This document shows positions 16,058 through 25,057 of a DNA stretch of 64,000 nucleotides, in pieces. Each line of letters starts with the position of its first letter. Within the stretch, counting starts at the first letter, position 1. Made by a program: the position numbers and the translations under genes. Source of the stretch: Arthrobacter sp042667405 (GTDB lineage Bacteria; Actinomycetota; Actinomycetes; Actinomycetales; Micrococcaceae). Under the pieces are notes generated by a model. The model was given only the letters and a program-made list of their open reading frames with translations. It did no database searches and was not told the origin of the DNA. The stretch covers positions 62,001-126,000 of the forward strand of contig NZ_JBHVAL010000006.1 of NCBI RefSeq assembly GCF_042667405.1, in the 5' to 3' direction.

Positions 16058-16122
16058 GGAGTTTTTGTACAGATAACGCCCTAAAGAAGGCTTCTAAAGG
16101 GCGTTATCTGTACAAAAACTCC
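16058..16122. terminator. Long palindromic hairpin (family A), tandem-gene terminator candidate
   Basis: Arms 16058-16089 and 16091-16122 are 32 bases each, with two mismatches and a one-base loop. The outer arm GGAGTTTTTGTACAG matches the hairpin at 6938-6998, but the inner stem differs and stays self-complementary. It lies 18 bases after the stop of the isomerase gene and upstream of the propeller gene, so it would separate the two transcription units or weaken read-through. Confidence 0.7.
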
Positions 16123-16140
16123 GGAGGGGGAGGGGAGGGG

Positions 16141-17139
16141 TTAGTCCTGGCTGAAGGCGGCGTCGAAGCTGGTTTGCGACGCCGGGAAGTCGAACTTCTT
16201 CAGCGCGGCCAGGGCTTCGGGGGCGCCGTGGAGGCGGTCCATGCCGGCGTCTTCCCACTCGATGCTGATGGGGCCGTCGTAGCCGATCGCGGTGAGGGCG
16301 CGGAAGGAGGATTCCCACGGCACGTCGCCCCGTCCGGCGGAGACGAAGTCCCAGCCACGGCGTGGATCGCCCCAGGGCAGGTGCGAGCCCATGACGGTGT
16401 TCCGGCCGGTCGGGCGGAGCTTGGTGTCCTTGCAGTCGACGTGGTAAATCCGGTCCTTGAAGTCCCAGATGAAGGAAACGGGATCGATGCCCTGCCACAT
16501 GAAGTGGGACGGGTCCCAGTTCAGGCCGAACGCTTCACGGTGCCCGATGGCTTCGAGGGTCCGGACGGTGGTCCAGTAGTCGTAGGCGATCTCGGATGGG
16601 TGGACTTCGTGGGCAAACTTCACGCCGCATTCGTCGAAGACGTCCAGGATGGGGTTCCAGCGGTCGGCGAAGTCCTGGTATCCGGCCTCGATGACCTTCT
16701 CGGGGACGGGCGGGAACATGGCCACGTACTGCCAGATGGAGGAGCCGGTGAATCCGACCACGGTGTCCACGCCGAGCGCCTTGGCGAGGCGGGCGGTGTG
16801 CTTCATTTCCTCGGCGGCGCGTTGGCGGACGCCTTCGGGTTCCCCGTCGCCCCACACACGCGAGCCGACGATGGCCTCGTGGCGGAAGTCGATGGGGTCA
16901 TCGCAGACGGCCTGGCCCTTGAGGTGGTTGGAGATCGCCCAGACTTTGAGGTTGTACTTCTCCAGCAGTTCGAGCTTGGATTCGACGTAGCCGGGTTCGT
17001 CCCAGCGCCAGGCGTCCAGGTGGTCTCCGGAGACGGCGATTTCCAGGCCGTCGTAGCCCCAGCCCGAGGCAAGCTTGGCGACTTCCTCAAGGGGGAGGTC
17101 GGCCCACTGGCCGGTGAACAGGGTGTACGGGCGGGGCAT
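16141..17139 (-). CDS. Sugar phosphate isomerase/epimerase (TIM barrel)
   Basis: The 332-residue product is a xylose-isomerase-like TIM barrel. Visible metal-site blocks include FAHEVHPSEIAYDY, FGLNWDPSHFMWQG, YHVDCKDTK and ISIEWEDAGMDR, which supply the Glu, Asp, His and Glu ligands expected in the family. The start is ATG 17139 after GAAGGAG; the frame to 17364 overlaps the upstream gene. It follows the dehydrogenase gene by two bases. In oxidative glycoside pathways of related actinobacteria, enzymes of this fold eliminate or hydrate 3-keto sugars made by a Gfo/Idh/MocA partner. That role is inferred here. Confidence 0.85.
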   Translation of the reverse strand: MPRPYTLFTGQWADLPLEEVAKLASGWGYDGLEIAVSGDHLDAWRWDEPGYVESKLELLEKYNLKVWAISNHLKGQAVCDDPIDFRHEAIVGSRVWGDGEPEGVRQRAAEEMKHTARLAKALGVDTVVGFTGSSIWQYVAMFPPVPEKVIEAGYQDFADRWNPILDVFDECGVKFAHEVHPSEIAYDYWTTVRTLEAIGHREAFGLNWDPSHFMWQGIDPVSFIWDFKDRIYHVDCKDTKLRPTGRNTVMGSHLPWGDPRRGWDFVSAGRGDVPWESSFRALTAIGYDGPISIEWEDAGMDRLHGAPEALAALKKFDFPASQTSFDAAFSQD

Positions 17140-17141
17140 GG

Positions 17142-18344
17142 TCAGGCTCCTTCGGTAGGGGTGTTGATTGGTTTGGGGGACAGCTGGATCAGTGAGCTTT
17201 TGGCGGCCGCTGACTCTTCGACGGCGGCCAGGATGTGCTGGACGTTCAGGCCCTCCTCGAACGACGGCGACGGCTGGCTTCCGTCGCGGATGGCGGTCAG
17301 GAAGTCCCGGATCTGGTGCGTGAAGGTGTGTTCCCAGCCGATGATGTGCCCTTGCGGCCACCATGCTTCAAGGTACGGGTGCTCAGGCTCATTGACCAGG
17401 ATCCGCCGGAAGCCCTGCTCCCGGACAGGGACTGTCGCATCAAGGAATCCGAGTTCGTTCAACGCCTCGAGGTCGAAAAGGATAGTGCCCTTGTCGCCGT
17501 AGATTTCGAGGGTGAGGGAGTTCTTCCGGCCAGTGGCCACACGGCTGACTTCCACCGAGGCGATTGCCCCGGAGGCGAGGGTCAGCGTGGCCCAGGCGGC
17601 GTCGTCGACCGTTACTTCTTCCAGTCCTGCCTCTCCGGGGCGGTGGTCGACGAAGGTCTGCAGGCGGCCGGAGACTTCCGTGACGGCATCGCCCAGCAGA
17701 TAAAGGACCTGGTCGATGGCGTGCGAAGCGATGTCGCCGAGAGCGCCCGAGCCGGCGGTTTCCTTTCGCAGCCGCCAGGTCATGGGGGATTCGGCGTCGG
17801 AGAGCCAGTCCTGCAGGTAGGCGGCCCGGATATGGCGGACAGTGCCGAGGCGGCCCTCCGCGATCAACTCGCGGGCCAGGGCGAGGGCGGGGACGCGGCG
17901 GTAATTGAAGCCGATCATGGATTGAACGCCACGTTTGCGGGCTTTGGCAGCGGCGGCGGTCATGAGTTCGGCTTCGCCCAGCGTGTTGGCCAGCGGCTTC
18001 TCCACCAGCACATGCTTGCCGGCCTCAAGGGCGGCGATGGCTATCTCGGCGTGCATCCAGCCCGGCGCGCAGATATCGATGATGTCGATGTCGTCGCGCT
18101 CGATGACTTCACGCCAGTCGGTAGCCGATTCGGCCCAACCGTACTTGGCTGCGGCCTCCGCCACCTGGGTGGCGTCCCGGCCCACGAGCACTTTCTGCTC
18201 GAAGGCCGGGACGTCGAAGAAACTGGCCACATTCCGCCACGCATTCGAGTGGGCCTTCCCCATGAAGGCATAGCCGATGGCGGCCACGCCGAGGGGGCGG
18301 TCGGTGCTGTCCTTCGACAGTGCGGGCGTCTGCGCCGTGTTCAT
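17142..18344 (-). CDS. Gfo/Idh/MocA oxidoreductase, levoglucosan-dehydrogenase-like
   Basis: This 400-residue NAD-dependent dehydrogenase has the Rossmann motif GYAFMGKAHSNAW, the EKPLANT block with catalytic Lys near residue 110, and NYRRVPALALARELI, YLQDW and GSGALGDIASHAID, a layout I associate with levoglucosan-dehydrogenase-like members. Those enzymes oxidise the C3 hydroxyl of a sugar or glycoside. Start is ATG 18344 after AGGAGC. It is followed two bases later by the isomerase gene and preceded by ABC permease genes on the same strand. Importer, dehydrogenase and isomerase together suggest that an imported sugar or glycoside is oxidised first. The exact substrate is unknown. Confidence 0.87.
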   Translation of the reverse strand: MNTAQTPALSKDSTDRPLGVAAIGYAFMGKAHSNAWRNVASFFDVPAFEQKVLVGRDATQVAEAAAKYGWAESATDWREVIERDDIDIIDICAPGWMHAEIAIAALEAGKHVLVEKPLANTLGEAELMTAAAAKARKRGVQSMIGFNYRRVPALALARELIAEGRLGTVRHIRAAYLQDWLSDAESPMTWRLRKETAGSGALGDIASHAIDQVLYLLGDAVTEVSGRLQTFVDHRPGEAGLEEVTVDDAAWATLTLASGAIASVEVSRVATGRKNSLTLEIYGDKGTILFDLEALNELGFLDATVPVREQGFRRILVNEPEHPYLEAWWPQGHIIGWEHTFTHQIRDFLTAIRDGSQPSPSFEEGLNVQHILAAVEESAAAKSSLIQLSPKPINTPTEGA

Positions 18345-18400
18345 TGTGATGCTCCTAAATAGGGGTCCGGGACGGTGCCCGAAGACGGGGTGGTCTGCGG

Positions 18401-19240
18401 CTACTTGACGGCGCCGGCCGAAAGACCGGCCACAAGGTGCCGCTGGACCAGGATGAATCCGATGAGGACCGGCAAACTGACCACCACGGAGGCGGCCATG
18501 AGCTGGTTCCAGAACACATCCGATTCGCTGGCGTAAGCCTTCAAGCCCAAGGACAGGGTCTTGGTCGATTCATTGGTGAGGACCGAGGCAAACAGCACCT
18601 CACCCCACGCCGAGATGAATGAGTAGACCGCCACCGCGATGATGCCCGGCTTGGCAACCGGGAGGATGACGCGGAAGAGTGCGCCCATGCGTCCGGTGCC
18701 GTCAATCATGGAAGCTTCCTCCAACTCCTTGGGAATCGAAGCGAAGTAACCGCTCAGCATCCAGATGGCGAAAGGCAACGTGAACGTCATGTACGTGATG
18801 ATCAGGCCGAGGTAGGAACCCTGAAGCTGAAGGCCGGTGATGTTCCGGATCTGGGTGAAGATCAGGTAGAGCGGCAGCAGGAACAGGATGCCCGGGAACA
18901 TCTGGGTGGACAGGACAGTCAGGCTGAATATGCGCTTGCCCTTGAACGGCAACCTTGCGATCGCGTAGGCGGCCAGGACAGCGACGGTTACGGAGCACGC
19001 CGTGGCAGCAATGGTGATGATGAGGCTGTTCTGGAAGTACTTCGCCAGCGGAACCGTGGTCCAGATATCAAAATACGGCGCCAAGGTGATCTCGCGCGGA
19101 ATCCACTGGAACAGCCCGGCGACGTCCTTCAACGGCTTGATCGATGTCGAAACCACCACGAAGAGCGGCACTGCTACCCAGATGGAGAGGATGGTCAGGA
19201 CCACGTTCCTCAGGATCCGGAAGTTGCGGGTCTCAATCAT
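18401..19240 (-). CDS. Carbohydrate ABC transporter permease (MalG-type)
   Basis: The 279-residue inner-membrane subunit has six predicted helices, the first at LTILSIWVAVPLFVVVSTS, and near residue 165 an EAA loop (EEASMIDGTGRMGALFRVIL). Length fits CUT1-type permeases. Its ATG overlaps the stop of the MalF-type gene by eight bases, so both subunits are made together. It ends 56 bases before the levoglucosan-dehydrogenase-like gene. As with the fructan importer, no ATPase gene is nearby. Confidence 0.93.
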   Translation of the reverse strand: MIETRNFRILRNVVLTILSIWVAVPLFVVVSTSIKPLKDVAGLFQWIPREITLAPYFDIWTTVPLAKYFQNSLIITIAATACSVTVAVLAAYAIARLPFKGKRIFSLTVLSTQMFPGILFLLPLYLIFTQIRNITGLQLQGSYLGLIITYMTFTLPFAIWMLSGYFASIPKELEEASMIDGTGRMGALFRVILPVAKPGIIAVAVYSFISAWGEVLFASVLTNESTKTLSLGLKAYASESDVFWNQLMAASVVVSLPVLIGFILVQRHLVAGLSAGAVK

Positions 19241-20240
19241 TGTCGGCTCCCTTTGGCAGCACCATGCGGATGTAGAAGACAGAAGCGATAAAGAGTGCGA
19301 TCAGCAGGAGAACGCTCATGGCTCCGCCGAGGCCGAAGTTCCAGCTGCCAAACGAGTTTTGGTAGATCAGGGGCGAGATGAGAGTGGCTTCCTTGGGGGA
19401 AGTTGCGCCGAAGAGGACAAACGGAATGTTGAACTGGTTGAACGTCCACAGGGACATCACCATCAACAACACTCCGTTGGCCGGGCGGACCATGGGCAAA
19501 GTGATGGTCCGGAACTGCTGCCAGAGGGTGGCGCCATCGATGGCTGCGGCCTCGTAGACGTCGTTCGGAACGTTCTGCAGTGCCGCCATCAGCATGAGGA
19601 AAGCGAAGGGCCACAGCTGCCAGACGTTCACTACCACCATGGCTCCGAACGAGTTCTCGCCCAGGAGCCAGAACGGGCGGTGGTCACCGAAGAGATGGAG
19701 GGTGTCCACCAGGATCTGGTTTACCGCACCGTCACGCTGGTTGAACATGAAGGCCCAGGCGATGGTTCCGACGTAGGCGGGAAGTGCGTAGGGAACCAGG
19801 AAGAAGGTCCGCAGAAGGGCGCGGCCCTTGAAGTTCGAGGAAAGGAAGACAGCACCGGCCATACCGAGTACCCATGAGAAGCCGACCACGAGGATGGTGT
19901 AGAGCAGGGTGCGGCCGACTGTGCTGAAGAAGGCCTGCCCGATGGTGCTTTCCGGGTTGAGGCCGTTGATGAAGTTCTGCAAGCCCACGAAAGGGGCGTT
20001 GAGCCAGTTCGTGAGGTTGAGCTGGGTCAAGGAGATGAACGCGATCCACACGCCCAGGAGCATGGGGCCGATGTGGATGAGGAGTTCGAGGATGGCGGCC
20101 GGGGCGATCAGGCCGTAGGGGAGGAAGGACCGGCGCCGTTTGCGGACCGGCGTCGAAGGGGTGGGCCCGTCGGGCTCAGGATGGGCGGCCGTTGTGCTGC
20201 CCGCAGCGGCTTTTCCGCTGTCCAGCGCTGAATGTGACAT
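19233..20240 (-). CDS. Sugar ABC transporter permease (MalF-type)
   Basis: This 335-residue inner-membrane subunit has a cytoplasmic N-terminal tail of about 40 residues with a basic patch (RKRRRSFLPYG). Transmembrane helices follow, and near residue 225 the EAA loop (EAAAIDGATLWQQFRTITLP). The long extracytoplasmic loop between helices is typical of MalF-like members. Start is ATG 20240 after AGGAGT. It lies 62 bases after the binding-protein gene and overlaps the MalG-type gene. It is part of the CUT1 importer serving the surrounding sugar-oxidising enzymes. Confidence 0.93.
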   Translation of the reverse strand: MSHSALDSGKAAAGSTTAAHPEPDGPTPSTPVRKRRRSFLPYGLIAPAAILELLIHIGPMLLGVWIAFISLTQLNLTNWLNAPFVGLQNFINGLNPESTIGQAFFSTVGRTLLYTILVVGFSWVLGMAGAVFLSSNFKGRALLRTFFLVPYALPAYVGTIAWAFMFNQRDGAVNQILVDTLHLFGDHRPFWLLGENSFGAMVVVNVWQLWPFAFLMLMAALQNVPNDVYEAAAIDGATLWQQFRTITLPMVRPANGVLLMVMSLWTFNQFNIPFVLFGATSPKEATLISPLIYQNSFGSWNFGLGGAMSVLLLIALFIASVFYIRMVLPKGADND

Positions 20241-20302
20241 GGAAACTCCTTTGCCGGGGTGGAGGCGCCACCGTCGGTGACGCCTCCACCCTCAGGGCAT
20301 GG

Positions 20303-21628
20303 TTACTGGGCCGCGGCCATCTGGTTATTGGCGTCCTTGAGGGCCGCCTTGATGTCGTCTTCGGAAACAGTTCCGGTTGCTGCCTTGGCAAAGAGGTTCT
20401 TGATCGCGGTACCCGTCAGGGTCTCCATCTGTCCTTCTTTGGCGATCAGCGGCATCGGCAGGGAGTGGTTGGACAAGGCTTCGTTCTTGGCCTTGACCTC
20501 CTCAGTCTGGAAAGCGGCATCCTTGGAAGCGGCGCTGACCACGGGGAGGGAAGAGTAGGCCTTGTTCAGCGCTACCTGCTCCTCGTCACTTGTCAGGAAA
20601 GCAGCGAGCTTGATGGCGTTTGCCTTGTTCTTGCTGTTCTTGAATACGCTCAGGTTGATACCGGCCACGTGGCTCTGGGTGGCGCGGTCGCCCGTTGCAT
20701 CAGCGGTCATCATCGGGATGGCGGCAACGCCCCAGTCCTTGAAGTCGCGGGCTGCGAAGTTCTTCAGCGGGCTCTGGTCAAACATCATGGCTGCCTTGCC
20801 GTTGATGAGGTTGTCCACCTTCTGGCTGCCCTGGCTCAGTTCAGCGTCAGAGGGCGACATCACCTTGTCCACGGCCATCAGGTCAACGAACTGCTTGACG
20901 CCCTGGACCTGGGGGTCGCTGTCGAACGTCGGCTTGCCGTCCTTGTCGAAGAGCGTGCCGCCGTTTTGGAGGCCGCGGACGAACGCCTGGTGCGAGTTGG
21001 CCGAAACTGAAGCGCCGGCTGCGGTGAAGCCCCACTGGTCAGGCTTGCCGTCGCCGTCGACGTCCTTGGTCAATTTCTTGGCGTCAGCCACGAACTCGTC
21101 CCAGGTGACCGGCGGCTTTTCAATGCCGGCTTCCTTGAACATCTTGGTGTTGTAGTACAGGTTGTAGGCCAAGCCATACAGCGGGATCGACGTCGGCGTC
21201 TTGCCTTCGGCGCCACCGGTCGACCAGCTGGTCTGCAGGAAGCGGTCCTTGCCGCCGATGGCGTTGAGGAGCTCGCCTTCCACAGGCTCAAACGCTCCCG
21301 TTTCCTGCAACGTCACGGCCCAGGTGTTACCGATGTTCAAGACGTCGGGACCGTCCCCACTGGTGACTGCCGTAAGAATACGGTTGTAGAGGTCGGTCCA
21401 GCCGATGACTTCCAGCTTGACCTTGACGCCGGTCTTCTCGGTGAAGCGATCGAGGGTGGGCTTCAACTTGGCCGCGGTGTCGTCAAGGCTGTTGCCCTGG
21501 TCGGAGGCCCAGTAGGTGATGGTGTCGCTGGAAGCCTGAGGAGTGTCGCCTCCACCGCAGGCGCTCATGCTCAGGGCCAGGGCGGCTGTGGCGGCGAATG
21601 CAGAAAGGACTTTTAGCGGGTTCTTCAT
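20303..21628 (-). CDS. Extracellular sugar-binding lipoprotein
   Basis: The 441-residue product starts at ATG 21628, after CGGAGC, with a lipoprotein signal whose lipobox is LSMSAC (Cys near residue 22). The mature part is a family 1 solute-binding protein (DTITYWASDQG, then GPDVLNIGNTWA and a conserved hinge). The frame open to 22210 is read-through over the upstream gene and is not used. It is the usual first component of the importer formed with the two permeases downstream. It is preceded by a dehydrogenase/isomerase pair on the same strand, which points to one catabolic unit. Confidence 0.93.
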   Translation of the reverse strand: MKNPLKVLSAFAATAALALSMSACGGGDTPQASSDTITYWASDQGNSLDDTAAKLKPTLDRFTEKTGVKVKLEVIGWTDLYNRILTAVTSGDGPDVLNIGNTWAVTLQETGAFEPVEGELLNAIGGKDRFLQTSWSTGGAEGKTPTSIPLYGLAYNLYYNTKMFKEAGIEKPPVTWDEFVADAKKLTKDVDGDGKPDQWGFTAAGASVSANSHQAFVRGLQNGGTLFDKDGKPTFDSDPQVQGVKQFVDLMAVDKVMSPSDAELSQGSQKVDNLINGKAAMMFDQSPLKNFAARDFKDWGVAAIPMMTADATGDRATQSHVAGINLSVFKNSKNKANAIKLAAFLTSDEEQVALNKAYSSLPVVSAASKDAAFQTEEVKAKNEALSNHSLPMPLIAKEGQMETLTGTAIKNLFAKAATGTVSEDDIKAALKDANNQMAAAQ

Positions 21629-21692
21629 TATTGCTCCGATTTCTCGTCGTCGAGCTGGGGCTATGTTGATTGGGGCTGGTGTGTGCTGCTGA

Positions 21693-22835
21693 TCAGGCGG
21701 AGAGAGTTGCTGCGGTGGGGTCCCAGTCCTCGGGGAGGGCGGGAACCTTGTCAGCGGAGCTTTCGACGTCGACGAAGGCCCGGTTGTCGATCGACTCCGC
21801 AATGGAGGCCATCGTGTCCAGGACGTGGAAGGCCAACTCGCCCTGTGCACGGTGCGGACGGCCTTCGCGGATGGCGCGGGCCATTTCAAGGACGCCGGCG
21901 CCCCGGCTCGCGGTTGAGCCCACGGACGGAACGGTGGTCCAATCGTCGGAACCCAGCTTGCAGATCCTGATGTCGCCGTCGAACATGTTGGGATCCGGAA
22001 GCGCGATGGTGGCGTCCGTTCCCGTGATCTCGACAAATCCTGCCCGCTTGAGCGGGGAATCGAAGCTGAAGATGCTCTGCGCGGACTCGCCGCCTTCAAA
22101 CTCCAGGATGGAGCTGACGTGCGTGGGAACGGTGACGTCGAATACTTCGCCGGCCTTGGGGCCTGAACCGATGGTGCGGGTCTCACGGGACTTCGAACCG
22201 AAGGCGGCAACCCGGCGGATGCTGCCGAAGGTCTGGACCAAGGTGGTGAGGTAGTAAGGGCCGATGTCGAACAGTGGACCCGCGCCGTCCTGGAAGAGGA
22301 AGGCGGGGTTGGGGTGCCACGACTCCGGGCCGGGGGACTGCATGAGCGTCAGGGCGGTCAGCGGGGTGCCGATGTCGCCGCGCTCGATCATGCGGCGGGC
22401 AGTCTGGAGGCCGGCGCCCAGGAAGGTGTCCGGCGCGCAACCCAGGCGCACACCCGCAGCATCAGCCACCTTGAGCAGGCCAAGTCCGCTTTCGCGGTCC
22501 AGGGAGAAGGGCTTTTCACTCCAGACGTGCTTTCCGGCGTTGACCGCTTGGGTAGCTACTTCAACGTGGGCGGCCGGGATGGTCAGGTTGACGACGATTT
22601 CGACATCGGGATCAGACAGGACGGTGTCGACCCCACCGTGCTTCCCGATTCCGTACTCTGCGGCGCGCGCGGCTGCCGCTTCTTCGAACAGATCGCCAAT
22701 GGCAACTACCTTGACGTCCGGGAAGCTGGTGAGGTTGTCCAGGTACTGCTTGCTGATGACGCCGGCGCCGATGATACCGACTCCGACCGGGCCGGAGCCC
22801 ACGGGGCCGAAGGATGCTCCTGTTGCGTGGCTCAT
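21693..22835 (-). CDS. Gfo/Idh/MocA family oxidoreductase
   Basis: This 380-residue NAD(P)-dependent dehydrogenase has the Rossmann motif GIIGAGVISKQYLDNL and SEKPFSLDRESG with the family Lys near residue 99. The block TFLGAGLQTARRMIERGDIG starts the C-terminal domain. Its ATG overlaps the isomerase stop by four bases, so the two enzymes are coupled. It is the third Gfo/Idh/MocA protein in 9 kb; together with two isomerases this suggests a stepwise oxidation, isomerisation and reduction route for an imported sugar. It could work in the oxidative or the reductive direction. Confidence 0.85.
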   Translation of the reverse strand: MSHATGASFGPVGSGPVGVGIIGAGVISKQYLDNLTSFPDVKVVAIGDLFEEAAAARAAEYGIGKHGGVDTVLSDPDVEIVVNLTIPAAHVEVATQAVNAGKHVWSEKPFSLDRESGLGLLKVADAAGVRLGCAPDTFLGAGLQTARRMIERGDIGTPLTALTLMQSPGPESWHPNPAFLFQDGAGPLFDIGPYYLTTLVQTFGSIRRVAAFGSKSRETRTIGSGPKAGEVFDVTVPTHVSSILEFEGGESAQSIFSFDSPLKRAGFVEITGTDATIALPDPNMFDGDIRICKLGSDDWTTVPSVGSTASRGAGVLEMARAIREGRPHRAQGELAFHVLDTMASIAESIDNRAFVDVESSADKVPALPEDWDPTAATLSA

Positions 22836-23572
22836 GCGTTGACCTTTCCAGCGCTGAGGTAGTTGTAGCTGTCACGGACGGCTTCGAACATGTCGCCGTC
22901 GAAGTCGTCAAGCTCGACGACGCCGGCCTCAAGCGAACCTGCCGCTTCAAGAACCTCCCAGATGGGCATCTTGCCGTCGCCGACAGCCAACTGCTGGGAC
23001 GGATCCGAGGTGACGGGGCCGTCCTTGATGTGGATGAACTTCACCCGGTCACCGAGGCGTGCGAGGAGTTCGGCCGGGTTCTGGCCACCAACGGCTGCCC
23101 AGTAGGTGTCGAGCTCCAGGACCACCCCAGGAGCCAGGTGGTCGGCGAGGTGCTCAATGGCGGTTTTCCCGTCGATGACCGACTCAACTTCCCACCAGTG
23201 GTTGTGGTAGCCGACGCGGACTCCGTACTCCGCACCCTTGGCGGCGGCGGCGTTGAGCTGGCTGGCGGTTTCCTTGATGTCTTCGATGGTGTTCCAGCGG
23301 TCGATGGGAACGTGGGGGTCGATGACCGTGCCAATGCCCAACTGCTGCGCGGCAGCGAAGATTGCGTCTTGGTCGTCGCTCAGCAACGGAGCGTGGCCGG
23401 AGGGAGCGGTGAGGTTGTTCTCTGCCAATGCCTGCTTCAGCTCAGCGGCCTTGGCGACAAAGCGGTACGGCTCCACCATCGTGAAACCAATTTCTGCCAA
23501 TCGCTGGATGGTTCCAGCAAGATCCTCTTCCAAGGCCTTTCGGACCGTGTAGAGCTGGATCGAATATGACAC
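22832..23572 (-). CDS. Sugar phosphate isomerase/epimerase (TIM barrel)
   Basis: The 246-residue protein has the compact AP-endonuclease-2-like TIM barrel of sugar isomerases: YSIQLYTVR at the first strand, then VGYHNHWWEVE, LELDTYWAAVGG, FIHIKDGP and VVELDDFDGD, which carry the expected metal ligands. It starts at GTG 23572 after GAGGAGAG. It is the first gene of the leftward catabolic operon, with the divergent ROK regulator upstream. Family members interconvert or dehydrate sugars and inositols; the substrate here cannot be read from sequence. Confidence 0.87.
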   Translation of the reverse strand: MSYSIQLYTVRKALEEDLAGTIQRLAEIGFTMVEPYRFVAKAAELKQALAENNLTAPSGHAPLLSDDQDAIFAAAQQLGIGTVIDPHVPIDRWNTIEDIKETASQLNAAAAKGAEYGVRVGYHNHWWEVESVIDGKTAIEHLADHLAPGVVLELDTYWAAVGGQNPAELLARLGDRVKFIHIKDGPVTSDPSQQLAVGDGKMPIWEVLEAAGSLEAGVVELDDFDGDMFEAVRDSYNYLSAGKVNA

Positions 23573-23665
23573 TGTCTCTCCTCGTCATTGTGGGTGAGTG
23601 CGGATCGGCCGGGGTGATAACCACCATCTGCGGTCGTGATGTGCTGCTCATCACAACCTAGGGTG

Positions 23666-23708
23666 ACTTTTGTCGGCGGTCAAGCAAAAGTTGAAATATG
23701 GCCGACAA
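23666..23708. promoter_or_regulatory. Candidate operator in the isomerase/ROK divergent promoter
   Basis: Two interlaced inverted repeats are visible. ACTTTTG at 23666-23672 pairs with CAAAAGT at 23685-23691, and TTGTCGGC at 23670-23677 pairs with GCCGACAA at 23701-23708. ROK repressors bind palindromic AT-rich sites of this kind near their own promoter. The position between the ROK gene and the leftward operon suits control of both. Confidence 0.5.
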
Positions 23709-23754
23709 ACTTTTATTGCATGACACGCATAAGCAATCGTGCTTCACTAAGTGC

Positions 23755-24972
23755 ATGACTCCAGCACCCGCAAACGACGCCGGAAACGCCCCGGTCTTAG
23801 AGGCCGGCAATTTGTCGCGCGCTGGTGATCTCTTCCAACTTCTCCGCGACGGACAGGCCCGGACCCGCGCTGAGCTGGCCCTCACCACGGGGTTGGCCCG
23901 CTCCACAGTCGCCTCCCGCATCGACGCCCTCATCAATTCCGGACTGGTCGGTCCGGCCGGGGAGGCGAGCTCCAGTGGCGGCAGGCCGCCGTCGCGCTTT
24001 GCCTTCAACCCCGCCGCGCGGGTGGTCCTGGCGGTCGACGTCGGAGCGACCCACATGATTGTCGCCGTCACCGACCTCGGGGGCAGTGTCCTCGCGGAGC
24101 GGCGGCTGAAGCAGGAAGTGGCCGACGGGCCAGAAGCGGTCCTGGGCCGTGTGGTCTCTGCCGGCCGTGAACTCCTTGCCGAGGCAGGGCGGGAGCTTAC
24201 AGACCTTGCGGGCATGGGCATCGGGCTGCCCGGTCCCGTGGAGCACGACACGGGACGGCCCGTGAAGCCGCCGATCATGCCCGGATGGGACGGGTTCGAC
24301 GTCGTCACTTACGTCCAGCGCTCGCTACCTGTTCCCGTGTTGGTGGACAACGACGTCAACATCATGGCGCTGGGCGAACGGACCGCGTACTGGCCGGACC
24401 ACGACAACTTCCTCTTCATCAAGGTCGCCACCGGCATTGGTGCGGGCATCATCAGCAGCGGTGAGTTGCAGCGTGGCGCCAACGGCACCGCCGGCGACCT
24501 CGGCCACGTCCGTGTCCCACGCGGAGACGACGTCCTTTGCCGATGCGGCAACTACGGGTGCCTCGAGGCACTGGCATCGGGTCCCGCCGTCGCGCATCAA
24601 CTCCGGACGCAAGGGCTGGAAGCCAGCAACGGCGCGGACGTCCTGCGCCTCGTGGGCGAGGGAAACCTGCAGGCAATCCAGGCGTTGCGGCAGGCGGGGC
24701 GCGACGTCGGGGACGTCCTGGCCACCGTGGTCAACCTGCTGAACCCTTCCATGATCATCATTGGCGGCAGTGTGGGAGAGGCCGGCGAGCACTTGGTGGC
24801 CGGCATCCGCGAGGTGGTCTACCGGCGATCGCTGCCGCTGGCCACGACGCACCTCCGCATCGGTATTTCAATGGCCGGCGAACGTTCCGCGATCCTTGGC
24901 GCGAGCCAGATGGTGACCCGGTACGTCCTTTCGCCCGCGGTGATCGAGGCCACGCTGCAAGCCACGGGTTGA
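23755..24972 (+). CDS. ROK family transcriptional regulator
   Basis: This sugar-responsive repressor has an N-terminal winged helix (LLRDGQARTRAELALTTG, then ARSTVASRIDALINSGLV) and a C-terminal sugar-kinase-like domain. That domain has the phosphate-binding DVGATH, GIGLPGPV and GVGAG-type blocks and the zinc motif CRCGNYGCLE (near residue 260). ATG 23755 is favoured because homology begins soon after it; an in-frame ATG at 23698 would place the start inside the operator, so the choice is not certain. It is divergent from the isomerase/dehydrogenase/ABC operon, which it most likely represses until a sugar ligand is present. Confidence 0.87.
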   Translation: MTPAPANDAGNAPVLEAGNLSRAGDLFQLLRDGQARTRAELALTTGLARSTVASRIDALINSGLVGPAGEASSSGGRPPSRFAFNPAARVVLAVDVGATHMIVAVTDLGGSVLAERRLKQEVADGPEAVLGRVVSAGRELLAEAGRELTDLAGMGIGLPGPVEHDTGRPVKPPIMPGWDGFDVVTYVQRSLPVPVLVDNDVNIMALGERTAYWPDHDNFLFIKVATGIGAGIISSGELQRGANGTAGDLGHVRVPRGDDVLCRCGNYGCLEALASGPAVAHQLRTQGLEASNGADVLRLVGEGNLQAIQALRQAGRDVGDVLATVVNLLNPSMIIIGGSVGEAGEHLVAGIREVVYRRSLPLATTHLRIGISMAGERSAILGASQMVTRYVLSPAVIEATLQATG

Positions 24973-25057
24973 GGCTTCATGGATGCCGGTGGGGGCGCGC
25001 AGGCGTGATAGCAATGAAACTGATGAAAACGTTTCCTGCCACTTGCCGGCCCGCACC

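Noticed and set aside
15079..17502. Long open frame on the plus strand (about 800 codons)
   Set aside because: It runs antisense to three well-supported enzymes. Such mirror frames are common in high-GC DNA and its product has no recognisable fold or ribosome site.
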